Counted from the stretch's first letter, positions 1 through 9,389 are shown. The stretch is DNA of 64,000 bases from Hellea balneolensis DSM 19091 (GCF_000428525.1 NZ_AUAC01000002.1:558001-622000), one strand, 5' to 3'. Numbers and translations are program-made. Notes: generated by a model from the sequence alone, not told the origin.

Positions 1-871
1 TTGTTGTAAGTTGCGGATACAAAATTTGTGCGAGAGGTGTATCATCAAAGCCCCCTACGGAGAGCTCGCCTGGAACGGAAATACCAAGCCGGCTTGCGAC
101 AGAGACAACAGCTGCCGCCATATCATCATTACTGGCAAAAATAGCTGTTGGACGCTGCTCTGCGGATAATAATCGCTCTGCCGCTACGACGCCTGATTTA
201 AAAGAAAAGTCACCATCAACAACGGCATCTAAATCGACTTCAAGTCCCGCGGCTTCTACGGCTTTTACAAATCCTAAATATCTTAGTGTGCTGGCGCTGT
301 GCTCGGGATGCCCTTTAATGAAGCCAAGCCTCTTATGACCATTACGTATCATATATTCGGTCATTTCGAAAGAGGCTTGCACATCGTCCATTTTTACAGA
401 TGTCACATCTTCTGGCTCTCTCGAAGGGGCTACGGGCACATAAGGTATTTTCAAACGGGTTAAGATATCTAAGAGATCTACATCATCGCATAAAGGCGGG
501 GTCAGTATGATACCATCAACAGGAAGCCTCTCAAGACGCAATTCAAGTGCATCTCCTCTATTGGCGGCATTCATATTGAGCGGCTCAATGACAAGATGAT
601 AGCCGCTGTCGCGGCAAGCATCTATGGCCCCTTTTTGTATATTCGCGATATAATTCGGGCTCGGATTATCATAGAGAAGTGCAAGCAAATAGGACTTAGA
701 ACTCGCCAAACCACGGGCTGCCAAATTGGGCGTGTAACGCAATTCTTTCGCAACAGCTAAGACTCGGTCGCGCGTTTTTTTGGCGACATTGGGCTCATTA
801 TTGAGCACGCGCGAAACTGTCTTCATTGAGACACCGGCCTGTTTGGCCACATCTGTGATTGTTGACTTCAT
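1..871 (-). CDS. LacI-family transcriptional regulator, partial (C-terminus beyond window)
   Basis: DNA-binding sugar-responsive regulator. The start is the ATG at 869-871; the protein opens with a LacI helix-turn-helix (TITDVAKQAGVSMKTVSRVL) and continues into a periplasmic-binding-protein-like sensor domain (for example GHKRLGFIKGHP and PTAIFASNDDMAAA). About 290 residues are visible of a family that usually has 330-350, so only the end is missing at the window edge. It is divergent from glk, and a LacI-type palindrome lies between them, so it is a good candidate to control glk and itself. It closely resembles the second LacI gene at 11316-12305 in architecture. The inducer cannot be read from the sequence. 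Confidence 0.93.
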   Translation of the reverse strand, partial: MKSTITDVAKQAGVSMKTVSRVLNNEPNVAKKTRDRVLAVAKELRYTPNLAARGLASSKSYLLALLYDNPSPNYIANIQKGAIDACRDSGYHLVIEPLNMNAANRGDALELRLERLPVDGIILTPPLCDDVDLLDILTRLKIPYVPVAPSREPEDVTSVKMDDVQASFEMTEYMIRNGHKRLGFIKGHPEHSASTLRYLGFVKAVEAAGLEVDLDAVVDGDFSFKSGVVAAERLLSAEQRPTAIFASNDDMAAAVVSVASRLGISVPGELSVGGFDDTPLAQILYPQLTT

Positions 872-1007
872 CGTCCCTTTATATCGCGAATGCGAGCTCC
901 CCCTAAATCTGTAATAACAATGGCTTAGAGCCAATCAAAGGTCAATAAAGACCCTGCTTTTATCTTCACCTCTTAATTGTCACCTGCTGTAATGCGTTAA
1001 GCAATAT

Positions 1008-1021
1008 TGACAGCGCTGTCA
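1008..1021. promoter_or_regulatory. LacI-type operator, copy 1 (upstream of glk)
   Basis: Perfect 14-bp palindrome TGACAGCGCTGTCA with the central CG typical of LacI-family operators. Preceded by T, it forms a TTGACA -35-like hexamer, so bound repressor would block RNA polymerase. Identical copies lie at 4762 and 11294 and a variant at 12348. Confidence 0.8.
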
Positions 1022-1080
1022 CGCGGCCTTAAGCCTTAGAAAAAAGAATACTATCCGATAAATCGGTAAAAGGGAAAATA

Positions 1081-2049
1081 GTGCAAAACCGCATCTTAGT
1101 AGGTGATATTGGCGGGACGAATATCCGCTTTGCCGTCGCACATCGACATGCGTCTGGTCTGCCCTCGCTTTCCCATATATGGCGCGCCCCTGCGAATGAT
1201 TTCGAGAAATTCAGCGATGCTTTAGCCTGTTTCCTAGAGAATACGACAGGCCATGATCACCCAACCCAAGCCGTGTTTGCTTTGGCTGGGCCGATGGATA
1301 AAGACTCAGTCAGCCTGACCAATAAAGACTGGACCGTAAGACGGTCTGACTTAATCTCACGTTTTGGGTTTGACCGCCTTGTTTTCATGAATGACTTTGC
1401 AGCCATGGCGCGGTCAATTCCAGAGCTTTCGGATGATGCTTTTCACAATATTCAACTAGGACATCCGGGCGAGTCTTTATCCCCTCTAAAGACTATATCT
1501 GTTGCCGGTGCCGGAACCGGGCTAGGTCAAGCTCTTCTCGTCGGTGATGCCGTCAAAGGATGGAGTGTTCTGCCAACAGAAGGCGGACATCAACCCTTTG
1601 CGCCGCTGGATGATTATGAACGTCAAATTCAAGCATATTTGAATGCCAAATATGGCTATGTTTCGTTCGAACTTATTTGCTCAGGCCGAGGCTTGGAAGT
1701 TGTTTATGATGCTATATCAGCTGTAAACGGTATTACCCCTGCTGATCTAAGAGCCAATGACGTTACGCAGCGCGCAAAGTCAGGCGACATGACAGCCCAA
1801 GATACATGTGAGTTTGCAGCAAATGCTTTGATGAACTTTATCGGCAATACCGTTTTAGCCAGCGGTTCTTGGCAAGGCGCGGTTTTAGCTGGCGGCGTTT
1901 CACAGCATCTCTTGCCATATCTTTCAAAACCCTCCGCAATTGAGCGGTTCACAGGTAAAGGCAAAATGGAATCACGGATGGCGCGTGTGCCTCTAAGGCT
2001 TTTAATTGACTCCACCGCCCCTCTCATAGGTGCGGCGTCTTCTTCATAA
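1081..2049 (+). CDS. glk: Glucokinase
   Basis: Phosphorylates glucose with ATP to glucose-6-phosphate in the cytoplasm. The phosphate-binding motif GDIGGTN is at residues 8-14 and a conserved MNDFAA segment holds the likely catalytic Asp. The later AGAGTGLGQA and CSGRGLE blocks fit the bacterial Glk family (PF02685) rather than ROK kinases; 322 aa is the normal length. The start is GTG at 1081 with AGGG about six bases upstream. It would phosphorylate glucose released by the GH3 glucosidases of this locus. The palindrome at 1008-1021 makes it a likely member of the local LacI regulon. Confidence 0.93.
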   Translation: MQNRILVGDIGGTNIRFAVAHRHASGLPSLSHIWRAPANDFEKFSDALACFLENTTGHDHPTQAVFALAGPMDKDSVSLTNKDWTVRRSDLISRFGFDRLVFMNDFAAMARSIPELSDDAFHNIQLGHPGESLSPLKTISVAGAGTGLGQALLVGDAVKGWSVLPTEGGHQPFAPLDDYERQIQAYLNAKYGYVSFELICSGRGLEVVYDAISAVNGITPADLRANDVTQRAKSGDMTAQDTCEFAANALMNFIGNTVLASGSWQGAVLAGGVSQHLLPYLSKPSAIERFTGKGKMESRMARVPLRLLIDSTAPLIGAASSS

Positions 2050-2054
2050 CCAAC

Positions 2055-2086
2055 AAAAAGCCAAGCCCAAATAAGACTTGGTTTTT
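2055..2086. terminator. Bidirectional terminator between glk and GH3 gene
   Basis: Hairpin CCAAG (2061-2065) / CTTGG (2077-2081) flanked by A-run on the left and T-run on the right, so it can end both convergent genes. The stem is short. Confidence 0.5.
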
Positions 2087-2106
2087 ATGAATTTGATAAA
2101 GACGTC

Positions 2107-4671
2107 TTAGTCAAGACAAACGGCTTGTCCCTCATTCGCGACTAGTTTTATATCCGATATGCTAAAGCTCACCTTATCCGCTGTTTCAACAGCAAATGGC
2201 GCGGAGACATATTCCATTGAAGAGCCTTCAGCGAAGCAAGAGAGTTTGACAGAAACCTCTGTCCATTCACCCGCTTTGACGGCGCCTAGAATCTTGCCTA
2301 GAGGCTGCACTGGATCGCAGCCTTTGCCGCAATCCAAAGTCAATGAGACGTCCGCATTTTCGGCACCTGCTTCTGGACGCAATCGCATATATATCGCCAT
2401 ATCACCTGTATTTTGGCGGGATAAATCAACGGGTGTACCGCGAACTTCAAAACGCGCCTTACCAGTACCGTCAAAGCTCAGCGTCCGGATATTTTCCTGA
2501 ACTCCATCATCAGCAGAAACAATAGACACCACACCCGCTGGGGAAGCCGCCTTAGTTGTTTTAACTGTTGTCTTCCCGGATGGATCGCCAATCACGAGCG
2601 CCCAAGGGAATACAGCCTTACCAGCCTTAAAGAACTCACTGTCATTCTTTGCAGAAAGCTCAATTCCGGCCTCTTCAGGAAGCGCGCCGACTTTACCCGG
2701 CTTTGAATATGACAAGCCATATCCATAGGCGAAGAGCGGGTCATAATCCTCATCATCATAGTTGAGCGGTGTTTGGATCGCTGTTCGCGGCCAAGAATAA
2801 GGGAGCGTCCCTTTGAAGTCATAACTGACTTTACCGTCTTTATCTGTGAACAGTAAGTCTGCCGCATATCCGCCTTCAGATCCTGGAAGCCATGCGGCCA
2901 CAAATGCATTGGAAGCATTTAGTTCACGGTTCATCCAGAGCGGGCGCCCTGAGAGGAATACAGCAACCGTGGGAATACCCGCCGCTTGATATTTTTTCAA
3001 AAGCGCTAAATCGCTGTCATCGCCCGGCTTATAAGCCAAATTATCGATATCGCCTTTAAATTCAGCATAAGGTTCTTCGCCAAAGACAACAATCGCAACA
3101 GTTGGGTTACCCATATAGATACCTTGCGCATCTGCTTGGATAACGGAACCGCCCGCTTTTTCGACATGACGCTTAATACCATCTAGGAAAGAGGAACCTC
3201 CCGGGAAATCTGAATTTTTATTGCCCGTGCCCTGCCAAGATAAGGTCCAACCGCCGGATTGCTTTCCGATATTATCCGCACCGTCGCCGGCCACCAACAC
3301 TGTGGCCGCAGGGTTAATCGGCAAAACACCATCGTTTTTGAGAAGAACCTGACTCTCTCGTACGGCTTGCCGCGCGACCTCTTTTGAAGCGGGGTCACGC
3401 AAAACGGCATACTCTGCGGCGCCGGGGCGTGAAGATGGCTTTCCAGCTTCGAACAAGCCTGAACGCAACTTTACCCGTAAAATACGGCGCACAGCATCAT
3501 CAAGTCGCTCTAAATCAAGCTCTCCACTTTCGGCCTGTGCCAAAGTGTTGTCAAAAAGACCCCGCCAGCTATCGGGAGCCATATACATATCCAGCCCGGC
3601 ATGAAGCGCGTCGGGACAATTTTCATTGGTGCAGCTATCGAGCTGTCCGTGGGCATTCCAGTCCCCGACAACAAAACCATCAAAGCCCATACGCCCTTTC
3701 AGCACATCCGTAATCAATCCCTTATGGCCGTGGAGTTTTGTTCCCTGCCAACTTGAGAATGAAATCATGACCGATTGAGCGCCTGAATCCAGAGCCACCG
3801 GATAGGCTGCGCCGTGAATATCGCGAAGCTGCTCTTCTGTGTCCAGATTGTCACCTTGGTCACGGCCTTGATTTGTGCCGCCATCACCCAGGAAGTGTTT
3901 GGCTGTCGCAATAACTTTTTTACCCTTGAGCCATGTTTCTGATCCTGGCCGACCTTGAATACCGCGGATAAGTTCACCGGCATATGACGCCGTCACGTCG
4001 GGATTTTCAGAGTAGCCCTCATAGGTTCGCCCCCATCGGTCATCGCGCACGACAGCGATAGTGGGCGCAAAAGTCCACTCCTGAGCACCGACGCGGATTT
4101 CCTGCGCCGTAATCGCCCCGATTTTTCCCAAAAGCTTTGGATTGCGCGTCGCGCCAAGCCCAATATTGTGCGGAAAGACTGTCGCGCCAGGAATATTATT
4201 ATGACCATGCACGGCATCTGTTCCCCAAATCATCGGAATGAAAGGAACGCCACCTGTATAAGCCTCTTTTGAAGCCTCATAATATTCATCCGCCAGTTTC
4301 ACCCATGCCGAAGCCGGAGAGCGGTTATCGCCATTAGGTGCCGAGTTACCGCCATTTAGAATTGACCCTAACGGATAGGTTTTTATGTCTTCAGGCGTGA
4401 TAGAACCAATATCGGCTTGAATGACTTGCCCGACTTTATGGCGCAAAGTCATTTGAGACATTAATTCAGTAATGCGGGCTTCCATCGCGGCATCGAGCCC
4501 GACCGGGCTCTTCGCCATAGGCCAAATTGACGGGTCAACAGACCCCGGAGCACGCGGCGAAGGTTTCGTATCCGTTGAGGCTGCCGAAACATCGCTTTGT
4601 CCCCCGCACCCAATTAGGGCTATTGCCAAGCTACAAATGGCTGCACTTTTTAGAAGATGTGAATGCGTCAT
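2107..4671 (-). CDS. Glycoside hydrolase family 3 lipoprotein (exo-beta-glucosidase, ExoP-like)
   Basis: Likely removes glucose from beta-1,3/1,4-glucan oligosaccharides in the periplasm or at the outer membrane. The N-terminus is a lipoprotein signal (lipobox LIGC near residue 22). The GH3 N-domain follows; the nucleophile Asp is in GFVVGDWN, the HDW-type loop of the family. The alpha/beta C-domain is followed by about 170 extra residues resembling the galactose-binding-like tail of marine ExoP-type enzymes, giving 854 aa. It is divergent from the first halogenase, and an operator at 4762-4775 lies about 90 bases upstream. Family assignment is firm; substrate is inferred. Confidence 0.9.
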   Translation of the reverse strand: MTHSHLLKSAAICSLAIALIGCGGQSDVSAASTDTKPSPRAPGSVDPSIWPMAKSPVGLDAAMEARITELMSQMTLRHKVGQVIQADIGSITPEDIKTYPLGSILNGGNSAPNGDNRSPASAWVKLADEYYEASKEAYTGGVPFIPMIWGTDAVHGHNNIPGATVFPHNIGLGATRNPKLLGKIGAITAQEIRVGAQEWTFAPTIAVVRDDRWGRTYEGYSENPDVTASYAGELIRGIQGRPGSETWLKGKKVIATAKHFLGDGGTNQGRDQGDNLDTEEQLRDIHGAAYPVALDSGAQSVMISFSSWQGTKLHGHKGLITDVLKGRMGFDGFVVGDWNAHGQLDSCTNENCPDALHAGLDMYMAPDSWRGLFDNTLAQAESGELDLERLDDAVRRILRVKLRSGLFEAGKPSSRPGAAEYAVLRDPASKEVARQAVRESQVLLKNDGVLPINPAATVLVAGDGADNIGKQSGGWTLSWQGTGNKNSDFPGGSSFLDGIKRHVEKAGGSVIQADAQGIYMGNPTVAIVVFGEEPYAEFKGDIDNLAYKPGDDSDLALLKKYQAAGIPTVAVFLSGRPLWMNRELNASNAFVAAWLPGSEGGYAADLLFTDKDGKVSYDFKGTLPYSWPRTAIQTPLNYDDEDYDPLFAYGYGLSYSKPGKVGALPEEAGIELSAKNDSEFFKAGKAVFPWALVIGDPSGKTTVKTTKAASPAGVVSIVSADDGVQENIRTLSFDGTGKARFEVRGTPVDLSRQNTGDMAIYMRLRPEAGAENADVSLTLDCGKGCDPVQPLGKILGAVKAGEWTEVSVKLSCFAEGSSMEYVSAPFAVETADKVSFSISDIKLVANEGQAVCLD

Positions 4672-4761
4672 GAAAGACTCCCCATTATTTTTGATGGCTT
4701 ATAGCGAAAACAAGGCCGCACCACTACACGATAATTATACAAGTTTCCAAAATGAGAATAT

Positions 4762-4775
4762 TGACAGCGCTGTCA
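4762..4775. promoter_or_regulatory. LacI-type operator, copy 2 (GH3 / halogenase divergent region)
   Basis: TGACAGCGCTGTCA, identical to the copy before glk. It is flanked by T and A to give the 16-bp palindrome TTGACAGCGCTGTCAA. It lies between the divergent GH3 gene (start 4671) and halogenase gene (start 4959), so it could control either or both. Confidence 0.78.
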
Positions 4776-4958
4776 ATTGTTTATTCTCTTTATAGCCCTT
4801 TAAGCCATCTTTTGGCTTTCAGGCCTTCTAAAATAAGTGTGAGAGCCAAATTTTAGCGGATTTCACACGCCATAATGTCGCTTGCAGAACGGAAATTATT
4901 GCGTCTTTGGACACGCCGTGACATCAATCTCATAAAAGAAACATAAGGGTTAAACGTT

Positions 4959-6464
4959 TTGGACAGTGATAGAGTCAAATCAGTCGTTATCGTCGGCGGC
5001 GGAACGGCAGGCTGGATGACAGCTGCCGGATTATGCGCGACCCTGCAAAGCCAAGGGCTTTCCATAACCTTGATTGAGTCCGCTGCAATTGGCACGGTGG
5101 GTGTGGGCGAGGCGACACTTCCGCATATCAGATTTTTCAACCAAAGACTGGGTATTGATGAAGCTGAATTGATGAAGGCCACCAAAGCGACCTTTAAGCT
5201 TGGCATTGAATTTAAGGATTGGGGTAAAATCGGGGACAGTTATATCCACCCTTTTGGAAATTTTGGTGAGGACATTGCCCGCGTGGGTTTCCACCATTTC
5301 GTTAGCCGTGCCGCACAGCAAGGTCTCGATATTCATATGGATAAATGGTCCCTGCCCGTCATGGCGGCCCGCCATGGGAAGTTTCAGCTTCCGCACCCTG
5401 ATCCGAACAATATTCTCTCAAGCTTCGGTTTTGCTTATCAGTTTGATGCTAGCCTTTATGCAAAGTTTCTCAGAAGCTTTTGTGAAAAGCGCGGTATAAA
5501 GCGAATTGAAGGACGTATAACCGATGTAAACCTTCGTAGTGAAGACGGGTTTATTTCGTCAGTTGACCTTGAGAACGGCTCTAGCATAGAGGCAGATATT
5601 TTCATTGATTGTTCAGGCTTCAGAGGCCTCTTGATAGAACAAGCTTTAGAAACAGGGTACAAAGATTGGACAAATTTTCTCCCCTGTGACCGCGCCGTGA
5701 CAGCCGCTTGTGAGCATGAAGGCCCTAGCCTACCTTATACAACAGCCACGGCCAAATCTGCGGGCTGGCAATGGCGTATTCCGCTGCAACACAGAACCGG
5801 CAATGGTTATGTCTATTGTTCCGATCACATTAGTGACGACGAAGCGGCTGCATCGATGTTGGCCGATTTGGAAGGGGAGCAACGCACAGAGCCCAAAACA
5901 TTAAGATTTAAAACTGGTCAAAGAAACAAGAGCTGGCATAAAAACTGTATCGCAATTGGGCTATCAGGCGGTTTTTTAGAGCCGCTTGAATCGACAGGCA
6001 TTTTCCTCATTCAGGAAGCCATAACGAATTTCATTGAGATGTTCCCTACGAAGGATTGCCCTCAAATTGATCAAGACGAATATAACCGCATAATGGATTT
6101 AAATTTTGAGCGCGTACGTGACTTCCTGCTTTTGCACTACGTGGCAACCACGCGGGACGATAGTCCATTCTGGCGTCATATCCGGGATATGGACCTTCCT
6201 GAAAGCCTCACCTATAAAATGGAGCTTTTCAAATCGAGCGGGCGGATTGTCTCTTATGAACTCGGCGCCTTTAAAGACCCGTCATGGCTCGCGGTTTATT
6301 ATGGCCAAGGCATAATCCCTAGGGCTTATGACCCAGTTGCAGATCACATACCGCTTGAGTCTCTTCCGCAACAGCTTGGCAAGATGGAACATGAGGTCGC
6401 CCAAGCTGTCGCTAGCATGAGCCGGCATGACGATTATATTCGCCGCTATTGCAACGCCGCATGA
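4959..6464 (+). CDS. Flavin-dependent tryptophan-halogenase-family protein
   Basis: FAD-dependent oxidoreductase of the tryptophan halogenase family (PF04820). The FAD motif GGGTAG is at residues 13-18. A Lys at residue 80 in FKLGIEFKDW matches the catalytic Lys79 of PrnA, WQWRIP is the family signature, and LEPLESTGI carries the catalytic Glu-Ser. All key residues are present. The start is TTG at 4959 with AAGGGT eight bases before; no other in-frame start fits. In Caulobacter- and Xanthomonas-type genomes such proteins sit in TonB-receptor/carbohydrate loci with no proven halogenated product, and this one lies beside GH3 genes. It overlaps the next gene by ATGA. Confidence 0.9.
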   Translation: MDSDRVKSVVIVGGGTAGWMTAAGLCATLQSQGLSITLIESAAIGTVGVGEATLPHIRFFNQRLGIDEAELMKATKATFKLGIEFKDWGKIGDSYIHPFGNFGEDIARVGFHHFVSRAAQQGLDIHMDKWSLPVMAARHGKFQLPHPDPNNILSSFGFAYQFDASLYAKFLRSFCEKRGIKRIEGRITDVNLRSEDGFISSVDLENGSSIEADIFIDCSGFRGLLIEQALETGYKDWTNFLPCDRAVTAACEHEGPSLPYTTATAKSAGWQWRIPLQHRTGNGYVYCSDHISDDEAAASMLADLEGEQRTEPKTLRFKTGQRNKSWHKNCIAIGLSGGFLEPLESTGIFLIQEAITNFIEMFPTKDCPQIDQDEYNRIMDLNFERVRDFLLLHYVATTRDDSPFWRHIRDMDLPESLTYKMELFKSSGRIVSYELGAFKDPSWLAVYYGQGIIPRAYDPVADHIPLESLPQQLGKMEHEVAQAVASMSRHDDYIRRYCNAA

Positions 6465-7804
6465 CACGTCAACGCATCGTCATTCTAGGCGGAGACCTCT
6501 CAGGTGCCATGGCGGCAGCTTATTTGGGTTTACACCTCCCGCGCGGGCGCAGTGAAATCATCTATGTTGACAATGGACCCTTGGTAAAAGCCGAGTGGTG
6601 CATGAGCAGCTATAGCGACCTTCGTCAATTTAACCAAAAAATCAGTCTTGGCGAAGCTGAATTTGCGAAAACTTGCGCCGCGGGGCTCAAGCTAGGCGAG
6701 GACTATAGGGGCTGGGGCCCTGCGCCCTATATCAATAGTTTTGTTGATTACGGCGCGAATATTATGGGTGTGAACTTCATCGACCTGATGCTTCAGCAAG
6801 GGACCTATAAATCACTTGAAGATTTAATTCCCTATTCTCTTCCTGTTCGCGCGGCAAAAGAAGGCAAGTTTTTACCGCCCGACCCCAAAGGCCGCCCTAT
6901 CGTATCAGATTTTGACTATGGCTATCATTTTGATCCTAAGGCTTATGCTGATCTGCTCTTGGAGAAAGCGAAAAGTTTTGGGGTTCAAATCACGACATCA
7001 AAAAGCGTCAGCAACACTGCAGACCTCATCATAAATGCGACAGGCGAAGCGCTAGAGAATAACACGGATAGTTTTATTCCGTGGACAGGCTGCAATAGCT
7101 ATACCGTTAATATGTCAGCCCCTCAATCTGAGAGATTGAAACTTACAACCGATATTTCAGCTTATGCTAAAGGCTGGACATTCAGGGCCTTCCACCAGAC
7201 ACAAGATACGCAAATAAGTTTCTTTTTTGACAAAGATATCGGAGAGCAGCAACATAGATGCGGACGCCTGACAAAGCCTTGGTCCGGAAATGTATTGAAT
7301 ATCGGCTTTGCGGCTGTCTGTGTTGAACCGCTTATGGGCTCTCCGCTCCGCCTCATGCAGCATGACATTGAACGCCTTGTAAAACTCTTTCCGCCAAATA
7401 TGTCTGACCCCATTGAACGCGAGGAATATAATAGGCAGACCACAAGCACGTATGACCGTGTATGGGATTACCATTCCCTACAATATGCAACATCAACAAT
7501 TTGGACGCGTGAATTTCCGCTAACAGAAAAAGCAGCCCATAAGCGCAATGTTTTTGCAGCGCGAGGCAGAATTGTGACTTATGATGAGGATATGCTCTTT
7601 AGAGATAATTGGACAACATTATTTCTCGGCCAAGGCATAACGCCCCAACGCTATGACCCTTTCGCCGAAGGCTTGCCGTCAAAAGACGTAAACACTCAGC
7701 TCATCGCTATTGAAAAAATTATAACTCAGGCCTTAAGATCAATGCCACGACATGAAGACTTCATAGCAAGGCAATGTGCGGCCCGCGATTTTGCGTATAA
7801 GTAA
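6461..7804 (+). CDS. Degenerate tryptophan-halogenase-like flavoprotein
   Basis: Second member of the halogenase pair, 447 aa, starting at the ATG that overlaps the stop of the first gene (ATGA), so it is translationally coupled. The FAD loop is altered to GGDLSG (residues 10-15). Lys77 in LKLGEDYRGW aligns with the catalytic Lys, but the WxWxIP signature has become GWTFRAF and the Glu-Ser of LEPLESTGI is replaced (VEPLMGSPL). It therefore probably does not halogenate in the usual way and may be a partner subunit or a different flavoenzyme. An upstream in-frame TTG at 6449 was not chosen because the ATG overlap is the normal coupling. Confidence 0.85.
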   Translation: MTRQRIVILGGDLSGAMAAAYLGLHLPRGRSEIIYVDNGPLVKAEWCMSSYSDLRQFNQKISLGEAEFAKTCAAGLKLGEDYRGWGPAPYINSFVDYGANIMGVNFIDLMLQQGTYKSLEDLIPYSLPVRAAKEGKFLPPDPKGRPIVSDFDYGYHFDPKAYADLLLEKAKSFGVQITTSKSVSNTADLIINATGEALENNTDSFIPWTGCNSYTVNMSAPQSERLKLTTDISAYAKGWTFRAFHQTQDTQISFFFDKDIGEQQHRCGRLTKPWSGNVLNIGFAAVCVEPLMGSPLRLMQHDIERLVKLFPPNMSDPIEREEYNRQTTSTYDRVWDYHSLQYATSTIWTREFPLTEKAAHKRNVFAARGRIVTYDEDMLFRDNWTTLFLGQGITPQRYDPFAEGLPSKDVNTQLIAIEKIITQALRSMPRHEDFIARQCAARDFAYK

Positions 7805-7902
7805 GATTTACAAAGTTTGACCACTTTAATTTGCCCATGGCTATTGAGCTCATAGGGCAAAGACGCCGTAAAGTGATAAGACGGGTGGGGCTTAAAGCCT
7901 GC

Positions 7903-7980
7903 TTAGAGCCCTAAAAAAAGGGCCACTAAGAAAGCCACAATAACGATGAGGGCTTCCTTGATTTTCATTAGTGTTGTCAT
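7903..7980 (-). CDS. Possible 25-aa membrane peptide
   Basis: Small reading frame with ATG at 7978-7980 and TAA at 7903-7905. It is preceded by GAGAGA about five bases upstream. The peptide starts MTTLMKIKEAL and then has one hydrophobic stretch (IVIVAFLVALFLGL) that could span the membrane. It lies alone in a 274-bp gap; 7805-7902 otherwise holds only a TTTGCCC/GGGCAAA hairpin near 7830-7862. No family is recognised. Confidence 0.35.
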   Translation of the reverse strand: MTTLMKIKEALIVIVAFLVALFLGL

Positions 7981-8078
7981 GATATCTCTCTGTTATGGAA
8001 CACGCATAGCTTCAAACATCAAAAAAGTAAATATTTTTTGCAAGAAAGCGCCATGAAGTTTTTATTACAGTCCAAATT

Positions 8079-9389
8079 CTAGGGTCTAATATAGGGTTTA
8101 AGCGTTTCTGCCCAAACTTTGTACCCCGTCTGATTCAAGTGCAGTCCGTCATATGTAAGATCTGCTTTTAGCGTTCCATTAGGGGCCGCAAAAGCGGGCG
8201 TTAGGTCGATATAATTGACTCCGCTTTGCAAAGCGATACGGGCATAATGCTGATTTATCTCTTTAACAGCTGCCATTGCCGATAATTCGCGTGGCAAGAG
8301 GCTTTGGATGTAAATCTCAGTCTTTGGCCGCTTCTCTTTGATAGCCGAAACAATGTCTAGCAGTTCATCTGCCATAAGCTCAGGGTCACGATCATAACCT
8401 ATATCATTCGTTCCAATCAGAATAAAAACCTTATCCGGAGAATGTGCTAGCATTTGCGGCAAGCGAAGCTTTAATCCGGTCACTGTATCCCACCCAATTC
8501 CATGATTGGAAACAGCCGCTCCCAAATCTATATCATATCCGAGCCAGCCTTCCGTGATGCTGTCCCCGGCAAGCATGATGCCCCCTTCTAATAAAGGCTG
8601 TGCATCTATTTCGGGCAGTCGGGCTCGAAAATGAGCCTTACCGCCTGGCAGCATATAATCGGGCGGCGATATAGCGTTAGGCGGAGGCAACTCAAGGGGC
8701 GTAAAAGACCATCCTTTGATTTGGGCAATATGGGCCGATAATTTATTCGCCATTTTGCGCATGGAGTTTCGCCCCGGATGATAATTGCAACTCCACCTAA
8801 GTTCGCCGTCAAAGAGTGATAAATTCAAAGTAGACATATTCGAGTCGCTCAACGCCTCCATTGCGCCGTCTATGCCGTCTCGCGCCGCCTCTGCTTTTTC
8901 ACCAGTCAACAATGGCCCCGTCACGGTTACGATATGCGCATCTGGAAAGCGACTTCGTAAATCACTTAGCATATCGCGATATCCTGCACGAAATTTATCT
9001 TCTCCCGGATTAATCACCGACCAGTCATTTGTCCCAACTGTCGTCACAACAACATCAGGCATGAAAAGGCTGTGGTCCCATTTAGTGCCGGGCGCATCGG
9101 GCAAAGCTAAATCGATTTGCGCAGGTATTACGGGCGAAGGATTAGCGTCCCAATTATGCACCACCCCTCGCCCCGAAATCGCAATCAGTTGCGGCTCGGC
9201 GCTGAGCATATCCGCGCTGAGCATAGCATAGCTCTCAGTGGGGGAATGCAGCGCAGGCGTATTGGCGCAGTCCTTCGTATCGCCGCCAACACCAAACCCC
9301 GCCGTGATGGAGTCGCCGAGGAAGAGGATTTTGCGATCTAATAGGCTAAACTCAATTGGAACTACTCTTTCATCGCCCTCATTAGACAA
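8079..9389 (-). CDS. CE2/SGNH esterase, main part with two SGNH domains (separated from its 5' part by a frameshift)
   Basis: Carbohydrate O-acetyl esterase region of 436 aa. Domain one has the GDSIT nucleophile motif (LFLGDSITAGFG), TVGTNDW and CNYHPG, as in CE2 acetyl-xylan esterases. Domain two repeats the fold: LAGDSITEGW, IGTNDIG and DGLHLNQTGY. The only start available is a TTG with no ribosome site, and the frame continues upstream without a stop as YDTGYFTIGSPLFLSNEGD, which would join directly to the preceding open frame after one base shift. It is therefore best read as the 3' part of a single gene 8079-9822. The likely role is deacetylating xylan or other acetylated sugars taken up by the neighbouring transporter. 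Confidence 0.8.
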   Translation of the reverse strand: MSNEGDERVVPIEFSLLDRKILFLGDSITAGFGVGGDTKDCANTPALHSPTESYAMLSADMLSAEPQLIAISGRGVVHNWDANPSPVIPAQIDLALPDAPGTKWDHSLFMPDVVVTTVGTNDWSVINPGEDKFRAGYRDMLSDLRSRFPDAHIVTVTGPLLTGEKAEAARDGIDGAMEALSDSNMSTLNLSLFDGELRWSCNYHPGRNSMRKMANKLSAHIAQIKGWSFTPLELPPPNAISPPDYMLPGGKAHFRARLPEIDAQPLLEGGIMLAGDSITEGWLGYDIDLGAAVSNHGIGWDTVTGLKLRLPQMLAHSPDKVFILIGTNDIGYDRDPELMADELLDIVSAIKEKRPKTEIYIQSLLPRELSAMAAVKEINQHYARIALQSGVNYIDLTPAFAAPNGTLKADLTYDGLHLNQTGYKVWAETLKPYIRP

